From: Petrosia ficiformis
Lineage: Eukaryota > Porifera > Demospongiae > Haplosclerida > Petrosiidae
Direction: 5' to 3'
NCBI GenBank assembly: GCA_947044365.1
Contig: OX345644.1
Coordinates: forward strand, 5,863,577 to 5,927,576
Length of the DNA: 64,000 nt
Below are positions 43,201-55,532 of this stretch, one piece after another (within the stretch, counting starts at the first letter, position 1; each line of letters opens with the position of its first letter). Made by a program: the position numbers and the translations under genes. The notes under the pieces are model-generated. The model made no database searches, was not told the origin of the DNA, and saw only the letters and a program-made list of their open reading frames with translations.

Positions 43201-46200
43201 TATCCGTTGTTACATCCACAAGTGAAATTTCCATCAGTATTTGTACACGTTTGAGAACAATTGTCAGTATTCTTACTACATTCATCAATATCTGTATCGA
43301 ATATTATGTACATGTACATAGTACTATATATGTTCCTGTACATACCAATACAAGTTGTTCCATCGGTGTCTAGTACATATCCATTGTTACATCCACAAGT
43401 GAAATTTCCATCAGTGTTTGTACACGTTTGAGAACAATTGTCAGTATTCTTACTACATTCATCAATATCTGTATCGAATATTATGTACATGTACATAGTA
43501 CTATATATGTTCCTGTACATACCATTACAAGTTGTTCCATCAGTGTCTAGTAGATATCCATTGTTACATCCACAAGTGAAACTTCCATCAGTATTTGTAC
43601 ACTTTTGAGAACAATTGTCTATATCTTCACTACATTCATCAATATCTGTATCAAAAGTAATATAAAATATACGTCTACTTCATCTATGCATTTGTTTATC
43701 ACAAGTATTTATTTGCCTAATTTTCATTTTAGTTATATTTATTACAGTACAACAGTAATTTTCTTATACTTGAATTCAAAGGAATGATGTACTCAAAATC
43801 TCTATTCCTTTTTATATGGTTCTGCTTAATCATGACTAGTCAATTACATAGTATAATAATAAATTACAATATAAATCCTTGCAAATTCACACATACAAGC
43901 TGGCATACTAATTGTGTTTGTTATTCGAGAAACATGCTTACAGCTTTCTATATAAGTAGCTACTGATTATATGTATTAATTATCCTTATACCCATAAAAG
44001 TTTACCAAAGTTAGTTTTGACTAGTAATAAATCAAACTACATTACATTATGAACAAACCTAGTCAATGAAGTCTCTTAGATACAAACATTTATGCTACAT
44101 ATGTTAAACTCAAAGTGCATACTTCTGTTGTATACAAAAATGTACCCCACCCAAGTGGATGAAAATGGCATATTTCACTTTGCATATTAATTGTCAGGGC
44201 ATAGTCTGATGAGCTTCACTGTAACTAACCCTATAAATACATACAATTGCAATGATAAAATTAAAAAAAAAACAACAAATTTTGCCAGTAAATTTATCAT
44301 ACCACCTTTAGCTACCTTAAAACATGTTAATATTTATTATTGTATTTTATATGTAGTTGAGGAAGAGTACTTCCTCATGCATGCATTTATAAGTGATAAA
44401 GTTAGTACATGTTTCTTACCTAGACATGTATTTCCTTCACTACTCAAGACATATCCATCATTACAGGTACAGTAGTAATTATTACCAGTGTTGCAACAGT
44501 TGTGGTCACATCCACCATTGTTTATTGTACATATATTGAATGCTATAGAATGGAAGGTAGTATATAAGCAGAATAAATTGAAATTTTAGTGACGTTTGAT
44601 CCTAAAGAGCTTAAGGATGGTATTGCACAAATGAGGCTCTGCTTTGTGTACGTTCCATTATCAATTCTTTTCAAAGCTGTCGGACATCATATCAGTCATC
44701 TTTCACTTTGGCATATTCTATTATTTAAAATCTTAACTATATATTTAATTATCCATTGTTGAAGATACTGTTTACCATTTTGTAGTATTATGAATGTTTC
44801 AACCCAAAACATAATGGTTCTAGCAGTGGAGTAAAATGGGAAAAGAAAATGAATCATGATCAGCTATTTTTAATAAGTGCTTTTAATACTATCAACATAG
44901 ATCCTGGAGTACACATTAATCCATCCTGGGACGCTATTATACCTTCATTGTCCTAACATGTCATATGTGAACGAGCAAGCGAAAAGGATCAAAAGTCTTT
45001 TATTCCAGTATAGTACAAAATTCACAGAAACCGATGATTTCAGTTTTATTAGTTTTTTTACATAGTATAATACCCTGGCTACCTACATATGCATGTTGTG
45101 CAACTCTTGAACACAGGTTGTTATATTTTGTGTAGGACAAGCATTTAAAATATGGCATTTTCATTGTAATTACATAATGGATTACTTTTGATTAAATGGT
45201 TGTTTTATAAAATTCTAATTTTCACAATGACTGGGATTTGAGCAGCTATAGCAATGGTAAGTCATACTGCAAAACCACTAATAAAGTCTGTTCACATTCA
45301 CGATGACCTCAGAATTATGATAAGATTACTGTACTATAGTGTATATATATAGTTTAAGGTCATATGGTTAATATATGATTACACTGTAACTCAATAATGG
45401 AGCAATGGATTGAAATTTGACATACACGAAAAAGAACAGAAGGATGATTATATGAAAATGGTACAAGTAGAAATATTGTTGGTCAATCTAAACTAAAGTT
45501 CTGTGATGTCATGGTGAACAGAATGATCTTTAATAATATCATTTGAAACAACAACAATGTTTTCATTGTGATATATTTTTTAACGAGATAATTTTTTATG
45601 TAATCACATTTCAGAGGAAACTAATACATGAAGCACTTAAATATATTGAGTATCAATGAAAGCATTGCTTTACCTGCTATTCCTGCAGTGTAGGAGTACC
45701 CTATATGTTGTGCAAATCCATATACAAGTATGCTAAATGTGACATTGTTGGCACTAGTGATCATCATATACCCCAATGTGTTAATACTCTTTTGTGCAGC
45801 ATATCCAACTACTTCATTATTTAGATCTCTTATTTCCTTCCATGATAGAGATAGAACAGAACCATTCATTATCATAGTATCTTGATCTGTGGCAATAATG
45901 TTAATGTAATGCTCATACGCTTGAGTATTCTGTATAAAAAATGCAATTTCCCTTGTATATCGGTCAGTAGGGAGGACTGTAGAGAAAGCAGGATCTCCAC
46001 CCTCCATGGTTCTACCATGCATCATTTGTGTTACTAACAATGGCCTGTCAGACTCAAGATAACAGTAGGTAGTGTAATTAGTGTAAATGGTATCTACATC
46101 ACCAGCAAATGCAAATTCAATTGTAGAGATTTCAGAATCACAATTATGCACAACAGTAGTTGTATTTTCTGAGGCGATTAGCTTGAAATACTGTCCTGAT

Positions 46201-49200
46201 GTTCTGCCTCCATGTGGTGTGAGGATAAATTTTTTCCCCCATGTTACTGTTGGTGGAATTTGTATCGCAACATGATCACAACCTCCAAACATTATTGGTA
46301 CGGCCGAACACTCATGACCACTAATAACTGTAAGGGGTTTGTCAGACACGATAGAAGTACCACTAAGATCAACTAGAACTGCGCCAATTAAGAGTGTTTG
46401 AAGGCGATTCAGTTTTATTAGTTTTGTTGTTCCAGCAAAAACTGTCTCATCAGGGCTGTCTGCACTATGAATATCGATAGGGAGAACAACATCTGCAGTT
46501 GGAGTGATTGTTATAGTTGTGTTGTCCTCATTCCCTACCAATAGGATTTCACTTATTCTATCCACTGCTGCTGCTATAATAGAAACAGCATAATACTGGT
46601 ACTCAGTGATTGGGAATACTTGGTGTGGATAAGCTGAGTAGATTCCAATTGTAAAAAATTCATAGTTCAATACAAATAATGAGGTTGGTCCATCAGAATG
46701 AATATGCATACCTTGGTTTCGATATGAATAAGAGCTATTTAAAACAACGTTATAACCACTGAATGTTTTATTAACTGATGTCATTGCAGGTAATTCAAAG
46801 CTCTCATTCTTTGAATTGTACTCTGCAGTGTATCTCACTGTTCTTTGTAAATGATTAGTAAAGCAGAACCATAAAATTAAAGTAATCCCATTAAGATTTT
46901 TCATTGCACCAACATAAAAATCCATTTCGTTAGTATTAACATCTGTTATACTTCTTGTCACAACTTTATTAAGAGAAGCTGAAAGTATATAACATATCTG
47001 ACATAATTATATAAGTGCACAATCATCAATATTATGCATCAAAGAGAAAAAAATGTTTTGTGTTTAATTGGTCTTCATGATCAGTGGCTTTTCACTGGAC
47101 AGATGTCTGGTTAATTATAGTTATATAAATCAATTATATACAATTATGTGTGGGTGAATCTATACCCTACATATATATAATTATAATTATATATTAAATA
47201 CTTTACATGAATTATTCCCTTTGATGTTAAGGACAATATAATATGTGTTGATTGTGTTAGTGCAAAGAGAAAAAGGTGAATCAGAATTGCAAAAATGGCA
47301 GAAAAAATGTATAATAATTGTTAATACAAAGTGTGTGATCATGACTGCGAATGAATAAGGAAAGCATCTACAAATATGTAATTACAGTCCAATTTCTTTT
47401 GAAAGTGAGGGCGGCACACCCTGAGATAAATCAATGATTCTATTGTTCTTGACTCTCCCATTAAATAGATCAAGTCTTCACCAGTTGTCTAGAAGCTAAG
47501 CTGATAAAACAATATATTACAAGCAGTTTTTTTCAGATTATAATTATTAAAAAAACAGAAATATCGGAATGGAAAAGCTCTAAAATTGTAAGAAAGGAAG
47601 TCAAGAGTCCCTCAGTTTTTAATTTGTATATGGGTGGCTAAGCCCCCAACTTCAAATTACAATGCTAACTTTATCCTAAAACTGAAAAGATGACATAAAT
47701 TTCTAACCATCACAATCCTTCCTGTTAGTGGAGAGTATGTATCCACTATTACAAGAGCAGTAGTAGCTTCCTTTTGTATTGTGACAGTTCTGTTCACATT
47801 CTCCATTATTAATGCTGCATTCATTCTTGTCTGTGAAAAAATAATAAAGTTAATAGCTCTTATCTGACTATAATTATATACAATTACTTTAAATTAGGAC
47901 CTTTTAAACTCCATCAGTCCACTATATATGGTCATTTTAGCAGAAGAAGGGTGAAATACTCTTTTAGAAAGCAAATTTTATAGGGACCACACACCAGTCA
48001 AAGTTCAGTACAATTACAAAGTTAATCCAGTTAGATCAAGTGGAATAATGTAGCCAAGGGTGTGCATAATAGAGCCTGACCACAAAAGTTCATTGATTAA
48101 TATGAATTGTCATTGTTATTAAGCCTGCATGTGAAGCTACTTTCTTGTCTAAACACATGTTTTCTCAGGTTTATAGGTACCATTCATAAAGGAAATTAAG
48201 ACTGAAAAAAGTGCCAAAAGTGAAAGAGCAAGAGTGAAGTTGGCAGCCCATACTGTATGAATAATTAATAGTTAGATCTTTTAAGCAATAGTAAGGTTAT
48301 GGCTAATATGATAATTATTATATAATCGGATATTTATGTTATAATAAAATATATAATATATAATCATAATTATATACATTATGAAGTTTTCGTAATGAGA
48401 AACATGTCCCAAAGGCACTCTAGATCTAATCAGTGTCTTATAGTGGAAAGGATATACCTTGTGTAAACCCATTGGGACACATTTAATCACCCCATGACAG
48501 CAATCAAATCAAGATCCACTTGAAATACAAGTGCAATTAGCACACCTCTGGCTTTATCCTCTGTGTTCATGCACCAGAGTGCAAACCTGCTATTCTGGAC
48601 CCTGGAAAATGTGGACACCTGGTTAAAGCAGATGTTGACACACAAGGACCATTGAAGCATGTATATTAAACCACTGAAAACAGACACCTTCAATGTGTCC
48701 AGAATACACAGGTTTGACTGTAAAACTAAAGAAACTACTAAAACACTATATACATACCATGGCACAACAGTGGCGGAAATCCTGTGAATCCAGTGCAACA
48801 ACTACTCTGCCTTCTATACTTTGTGAATGTTACATACGAAGTGAGGGATTTCCTTTGAAACCTATAGCAATAAAATCACACAAAATATTGAATGGACGGT
48901 TGTGTTGAAAACTTTTAGTGTAAGATGAAGCTGCCGGGCCTTCTGAAACTGGCTGACTAACAGAGGCAAACTGGTTCTCTATTATAACAAACCTCTCTGG
49001 CCATCTAGACGATATTATTAGATATAAAATCGCTCAATATCCAGTGGCATAGCCAGACTCCAGATATTACCTGGGCAGAATTTGGACGAACGAAACGCGC
49101 CGCGAACATGTCTAATTATTCACAGTGGGTGTGGTCAATTATTTTCTCTTGTTTTGATTAGATATATCATAATTAAATGCACAGTGCAGAGTGCTTTTTT

Positions 49201-51246
49201 AAGTGTTTCTAATGTTAGTTCTCTTGCTTTTGCTGAAGTAACTCAATTATCAAGTCTGATTTCCATGAAAATCATCAAGTTCAATTTAAAATGTATTATT
49301 GATGAGATTCAGCAGTTGCCTCAGGCTGGCCAGCCTAGGCACAGTTGAAGGTTCCCTGCGCATATGCCCAGACCCGAACATGTTTTTAGGAGCAATTCCT
49401 ACATATCGTACATATTGCCAAACCTGCTATACGTAGCAAGTTTTAATTATAGTGACTTAGTCTGGCTGCCCTCCTGCCCAGTGTCATATTTGGACAAAAT
49501 AGACAGACTGAAAGTAATAACTCGTACAGATTTTGCGGTCTGTGTAGAGTCCGAGGTTAGGTCTGGCTCTGCGAGACTAATTACAACCACTATGTACTCC
49601 ACCCATCTTTTTACTCTCACCACATTCGTGAGCCACATTCCTCCCCTTTTTGATAGTGATGTCAGGAAAATAACATTCTGAGTGATGATTGTGAACCACA
49701 AAATATCCTTGGAACTTGATTGCTGTGCCAAGGCAAGAAATCAAGCATGGAGTAAAACGATGGCTGGAGTACATGGTGATTGTAAATGCTGTTGTTTTAC
49801 TCTATCTTCTTTCTACAGTTCATGACACAAGGAAAGCAGAAGAGGCTCTAACAAGATAGAAGTGTTCGAAGTTGGCCCCTCCAATTATATCAATGTCACA
49901 TGCAAGCAGTGGAATAAAGAGCAAATAAACATACTCAGTATAGGGGCTTCTGTACGTCTATGATGAGGAACAGTTAAAGTGGGAGATAGTAACATAAATA
50001 GAGTTATCGTAAACCAAAGAGTCCTAAGAGTATTTTGAAGGACAGAACGAGTGTACAGATAGTGTGTCGAGAACTGTGTCATGGTGAAGAATGAATTTGT
50101 CCTTCTGCTTTGTTTAGCTCGCTTTTTCAGTTTCCATTTAATTTTGTATAATATAGCATTCAATTTGACTAAGTGGTCATTATTGTCATACTGAAACAAA
50201 ACTAATATACATATAATGACTTATTAAATGATGATACCAAGACTGTTGATATCATCTTATTTATGGATTTTACTACGTTTATTGTTTTGCTATGATCACT
50301 GATCTTTATTATACACTGCAAAACAAAACTGTTAAAATAACTATTTTATTGGTTAGTACAGTTGCAAGGATTTAACAATTAGTTGGTTATTCAAATTGTT
50401 ATTGATTCACACCCATAACTACTTTGTACTATTTACAAACAATCAGTATAATTTTGGGAGCTGTCTACTCATATTTCATAATTTACCACATGAAGTGATT
50501 ATATCTGGTAGTGTTTGGCCAACAAAAGGTTTGGAAACCTGCAAAACACAATTTAATTTATTTTACTGTACATTTTTATACTTGGTGCACATAATGTCAA
50601 AGTAGCATCATGCATGTAGCCACAACAACCTGTATAACAAACTAGATTGAAATTGATGCTTTTTTGCAGTGTAGTGCACAATACAACGACTTCATCTATC
50701 TTGCAAAGGTAGAGTCGATACATAGTGCCCGAGATTCATAATCCCAAAACCATAACCTGAGGTCGATGATGTTGGCAGAAATGTGGCCTGTAACACATTT
50801 CCGCATACAGTTAGCTTCTGGAATCGATCTTCTGGCACAGTTACTTGTCTTTTCAAAAAGCTTAATCGTTAAACTCTTATCTGGTAGTCTCCATCCACAT
50901 TCTCGGCTAGCCCACCCTAGTGGCGTAAAGAATTTAATTATATAGCTATATAATTAAATTCTTTACGCCACTAGGGTGGGCTAGACGAGTTGCGCTGGGA
51001 TATATGTGGATGGCTGCATTGGGATTATATCAGATAAGAGATTAAGAATTAAGCTTTTGATTTTGAAAAGACAAGTAACTGTGCCAGAACATCGATTCAA
51101 GAAGCTAACTGCATTCTTCACATAGCTGTAAAAAGCGCCTCGTGGGCTATAAACTACGTTGTATAATTATTATATCAAAATTGTAGTTAACATTGATTAA
51201 AAAATAATACAATACTTATATATAAGCTCCAAAAATAAAATAAGGC

Positions 51247-51292
<46 letters not shown>

Positions 51293-51803
51293 ATTATATA
51301 TATATATATATATATGGATACCACAGTTGACATGCAATGTAGTAGGAAATGCATGATTGCTGACATTTAAATCCAAATTACATAAGGTTGCGCCAAACAT
51401 TCACAAACACTGCTGGATTTTATAGCACAGAGTCACTTACACAGTTCTTGTTTTTGATCTGCATGACCACCAACCACATGATTCATAATGTACTGTTTCA
51501 GGCTCTGTATAGTAGGTTGTAACTGGATAGTATGAAATATACGAAGTTGTGTTGTAGCACCTATATATATATATATAAAATTGCAATCATAATAATAACT
51601 ATATACTTATTGAAACTTAAATTGGCTTTTCATTTATGTCGAATTTGCGAAAACCGACCAGCTAATAGAGTGTTTGAACCGTCGATTTTCTCAAATACGA
51701 AATAACATTAATAATTATAATAGTAATTATTTACTTACACTTGTCCATCAACAGCTATAAAGAACAGTGAAGAAATTAATAGTAACATCACAAAATAGCC
51801 CAT
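40256..51803 (-). CDS. Receptor tyrosine kinase with IgGFc-binding and EGF ectodomain
   Basis: Nineteen exons join in consistent phase to 1,215 residues: 51803-51739, 51560-51441, 48861-48758, 47830-47708, 46978-45674, 44542-44420, 43645-43523, 43468-43346, 43291-43169, 43114-42992, 42937-42815, 42163-42034, 41940-41906, 41847-41707, 41360-41271, 41213-40883, 40820-40643, 40590-40448 and 40400-40256. The order is: signal peptide (1-20); Cys-rich EMI-like segment (~23-96, with ESCGWWSC and SSCCTGFTG); EGF (~97-137); IgGFc-binding-type domain (~138-572); EGF (~573-613); five calcium-binding-type EGFs (~614-818); membrane helix (~824-853); basic KHKRKK; kinase (~910-1195). The kinase looks active: GQGEFG loop (919-924), VAVK Lys 947, HRDLATRN (1052-1059), DFG (1072-1074), paired activation-loop Tyr (TNYYRQ) and KWMSLESI. 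The loop and the [10 protein letters not shown] motif recall MET-like receptors. It is presumably a cell-surface receptor that phosphorylates tyrosine; its ligand is unknown. The EMI-like label is tentative. Confidence 0.88.
42815..43645 (-). repeat. Five EGF exons in an exact 177-bp exon-intron array
   Basis: Exons start at 42815, 42992, 43169, 43346 and 43523. Each is 123 bases, and they are separated by introns of exactly 54 bases. Introns and exons are both nearly identical between units. Each exon is phase 1-1 and encodes one EGF module with the D-I-D-E-C calcium-binding start and a C-x-N-x4-F-x-C hydroxylation motif. The introns contain no stop in frame, so the reading frame stays open from about 43520 to 42792. 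Confidence 0.92.
45285..45525. repeat. Decayed relative of the palindromic TTAA MITE
   Basis: The stretch reads like 12605-12840 with many changes: GTCTGTTCACATTCACGATG, then the TTACTGTA...ACTGTAACTCA arm, then TTTGACATACAC and ATATGAAAATGGT. The likeness continues about 120 bases beyond the TTAA boundary of the 12.5-kb element, so the older mobile unit may have been larger. It lies in the intron between the sixth EGF exon and the IgGFc-binding exon. Confidence 0.5.
50314..50671. mobile_element. CACTGCAAAA MITE, internally deleted copy
   Basis: It starts CACTGCAAAACAAAACTG after TA and ends TTTTTTGCAGTG before TA. Most of the length matches 52958-53339, but the inner part of the right inverted repeat is missing. 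It lies in the kinase gene's second intron (48862-51440). Confidence 0.65.
50808..51112. repeat. 305-bp imperfect palindrome in kinase intron
   Basis: The left arm runs from CAGTTAGCTTCTGGAATCGA and the right arm ends TCGATTCAAGAAGCTAACTG. The inner 90 bases (CTAGCCCACCCTAGTGGCG ... CGCCACTAGGGTGGGCTAG) are almost perfect, with the centre at TATAGCTATA near 50945. Mismatches increase outward, mainly as C-to-T type differences and small indels. It is probably a foldback transposable element. Confidence 0.8.
51247..51315. repeat. (AT)n microsatellite
   Basis: An alternating AT run with two interruptions, in kinase intron 2 beside the large palindrome. Confidence 0.9.
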
Positions 51804-52369
51804 CTTGTACAGCAAAATACTGATATAACTGCAAGTGAATACGATATTCATACCTGACTAATTACACCCGTGAGTGATTGTCTCCAGTAGCCAGCCCCTC
51901 CCCTCAACCGTACAAAGACAGCAAGAAACCTTCTCCTACAGTGTCTTCAGTATTTTTTATCATGCATGACATGCGCTTCTACGATTTTCTCCTCCACCAA
52001 TACTATACTTCGTGTGAATGTTTGGTCTATTATATATATTAATAAATATTGTAAAATTGTATACCAAATGTGTTGGAAGAGGTTTAATAGTACTACCAGT
52101 AGCAAAACTATACAACATTGAATCTACTGAACCAGACATTTACAATCTAAAAATAGTTATTAATTAAAATTTTAACTATAATCATTATTATCATCAAGGC
52201 ATGGTGCAACTGAAATTTTATATAAAATGATACAGCATAAAAGTATAAAAGTGGATGATCACGAAGTATCTAGTGTTATGACGGACGACATTATAACTCA
52301 TTTAACCTAATGCAAATGGAGAGTTACCATAAGTGCTGATATTCATAATTATGACAATTATAATTATTA
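51804..52369. promoter_or_regulatory. Kinase upstream region / MsrB 3' flank
   Basis: 566 bases separate the kinase ATG from the MsrB stop; both genes are on the minus strand. The kinase promoter should lie here or beyond. No TATA box or other motif stands out. Confidence 0.35.
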
Positions 52370-55300
52370 TTATTCTTTTGGTTGAAATTTAAGAGAAGCA
52401 GAATTGATACAGTATCGTAATCCAGTATCATCTTTAGGACCATCATCAAACACATGACCAAGATGACTACCACACTGTATTAAAAAATCAGAAAGAAAAA
52501 TAAATACACAATTACAATGACAATGTCCATTGGTGGTGGGTGGGAGCATGTCATTATGTGTAGTTATTACAGTAGTGATGCAAAGATCCATGCATGAGCA
52601 GTGTAAAAACTGTACTAATGCATAAGGTAGTTAATTTACCATCTTCATTGTTTATAGGGTTGTGAGAACTTGGAAAAAAAGAGAAAAATTACATTAAGTT
52701 CATACATTTGTAGATTCCTGCCCCTCTGCAGTTTTGTTGATGACAGTATCCATTGCACTTATGCTGGATAGGTAACTGACTTATACAAGAATATGCTCAA
52801 TATCTATATGATTTGTTTGAGGTGGCAGCTGAGGTATGGGGCATCAAAAATTCTAAATTTTGCTTAGATAATTTCTTGTCAAAAAATACATTGATATCCA
52901 GTACTTCGTTATACTGATCTTCAGTGTACACACAACCTAGCTCCACAGCTGTTCATACACTGCAAAAACAAAATTGTTAAAATAACTATTTTATTGGTTA
53001 GCAAGAATTTAGTTGGTCATTCAGATTGTTATTGATTCACACATTCTTAATGCCATCCATAGCTACTTTGTACTAATTATAAACAAGTAGTATAATGTTC
53101 GGGTGCTGTCTACTGATATTTCATACCAAGATAATTTACCACTTGAGTGATTGTATCTGGTAGTGTTTGGCCAACAAAAGGTTGGAGTGTATGATTTTAT
53201 ACTTGGTGCACATAATGTCATAGTAACATCGTGCATGTAGCCACAACAATCTGTATGACAAACTACATTAAAATTTATGCTTTTTTGCAACTGTACTAAC
53301 CAATAAATTTGTTATTTCAACAAATTAATTTTTGCAGTGTAGCAGGAATACTGATAATTAGTCGTTCAAAAGATTGTTAAACATTGTAACAACTCAAAGT
53401 ACTATAATAGTGTACTACATATGCAGACAGGAAAAAGTGTAGTTTGCGATTCATACTTATCTTGAAATTTTGAGTATTTCAGTTGCTTACTTTAGCACAA
53501 GCAGCTTCAATCCGAACCATACCATGTGATCTGTCCTCAATCTTAACAACACTGCCTTTCTCAGAAACATCAGTGAATGATGGCCAACCTATCCGATCAA
53601 GAATGAAAAAATAATCATAAATTAGTTGCAATACCATATTCCATATATATAGAGGGTTATTTTTGTTGGTGAATAATGCCACTAAACAGCTTTAGAAAAA
53701 ACATTTGTGAACATTTATTTCATCTTGGAGATGAAGGTTGAAACTTGAAAATAGCTATAGAGTGATATCCTTATATATTGACTACAACATGCAGATTACA
53801 GATCTGCCTGTATGCACGAAAGCTGCTTAAAATAATGAATATTCACTCAGAATATATTTAAATAGTAAAATTTGTATGAGAATGTGTTTCAAATGACAAT
53901 AACCCACTATGCGGTAACAAGAAAGTTTCGCAACTTAAAACTCAAAATTTTCACCTCCATTATCAATCATGAAAAAGTATTTTACATCATAACATTACGT
54001 GGTTATATGTACCTATTACTATATACCATTGTTAGAATGGTGTTGTACAGATATTTACATAAGAAAGATGTTTCCTTTTTTGTTGATTGAGTAAATGTAA
54101 AATATGATTATAATCTACTTCTTGAACATTCTCTCAGTATTTTCTCTATAACTTGTGTGATGATATACCGGTAGTATAATTAATACATATGTACTTGATG
54201 GAATACTAAAGTCGTTCATACATATTCATTTCGATCTCAGTAAAAGACAATCCTTTTACTCGCATCATTTTCATACATGTAATTATCTTTCCCATTCTTT
54301 TATGTATATGTCACATTTTAATCCATTGCTTCATTATTAGGTTACAGTATAATCATGTATTAACCTTATGACATTAAATATACACTATATTATATAAGTA
54401 TTCGTATCCTAATTTTGAGGTCATTGTGAGTGTGAACAGAATTTAAACACATACATGTGAAAAATGTACATATCACTCACCAGATCCTGATTCAAACTTC
54501 TTATCAGTTCTATAGAGAAATGCATACAAAGTATAAATACTTAGGGTACATGGTCCCCCACGCCCAAGTGAAGTTACCAGAAGCAACCTCAGAGAGGCTA
54601 GATTTGACAATTTTCATGGGAGCATAACTGCACACCCCCTTATTTACTTTCGTTCAATTTTCTATATGCCCCCCCCCCCTCCCCCATCACGTCAAGCAAA
54701 ACAAACATTCCACACCCTAACTATTATAGAACATCTCATAAATTATTTTATACTTACTTGAATAATACATTGTCACACACAACACAAGTGAATGAGCCAT
54801 CTCCACTCACGTTAACATATTTTCCAGTATATGCCCTGCAAAAATTTACGATGTATACATATATCACTGTATATATATATTTATCAAACAATGTTTACCA
54901 TAGAAACAACGAATCCCATACATTTTCAATTAGACATTCAAATCACGCACTATGATAATATTTTACCGTATTGTACTGGACCGTATTGTATTGTACTGGA
55001 CTCGCGTGACCGGAAGTTTATTGTACAGAAAATCACCTGACCGGATGTTTTATATTACAGCGTGTCACATGTTGCTAAGTAAAAATTGTGTAGAAAGAGA
55101 TTACTCTATAATTTCTTTAGTTTTGACGATGGTCAAGTTAGTAAACATGAGTTGTGATAAAATTCTAAATGAGGTAAGTTTTGTGTATGATAAAATGTGA
55201 AAATAGAGAGGTTTTTATATGTTCAGTGCTGAAAGTCTCTTTTCGAGTTGGAGGTTGCTCGAGATAGCTACTGGTTTGGGATTTAGCTTGTAAATGCTTC

Positions 55301-55501
55301 AAGATGACCATCTTTATCATGATAGTTTGAATAATAAAGTATTGCTAAGTAATAATAGGCAAAAACAAGCATGATTTGATAAATTTATTATTGCACAGAT
55401 ACCCGGGAAATATTACTCGTTGGATACAGCGTGCCACTCGTCCTTCGGACTCGTGGCAACGCTGTATCCAACGAGTAATATTTCCCGGTATCTGTGCGAT
55501 A

Positions 55502-55532
<31 letters not shown>

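Larger units (their letters stand above)
48862..51440. other. Long kinase intron 2, repeat filled
   Basis: Bases 48.9-50.3 kb are less AT-rich than the surroundings, with several CpG words, but show no recognised domain in any frame. The MITE, the large palindrome and the AT run occupy the rest. I see no nested gene. Confidence 0.4.

Noticed and set aside
42792..43520. A single 242-codon intronless EGF gene
   Set aside because: Each 54-base stretch between EGF modules has a GT donor and an AG acceptor, and the same phase-1 pattern continues in neighbouring exons. The open frame only reflects stop-free introns.
48281..50199. Several 60-105 codon frames in kinase intron 2
   Set aside because: No domain, no linked exons, and both strands are open at similar lengths. 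They look like chance frames apart from the true 104-base exon at 48758-48861.
55126..55173. Possible first coding exon ending in a strong GTAAGT donor
   Set aside because: An ATG frame of 15 codons ([15 protein letters not shown]) ends at a good donor, and the area has several CpGs. However, I found no in-phase partner exon downstream and no recognisable protein.
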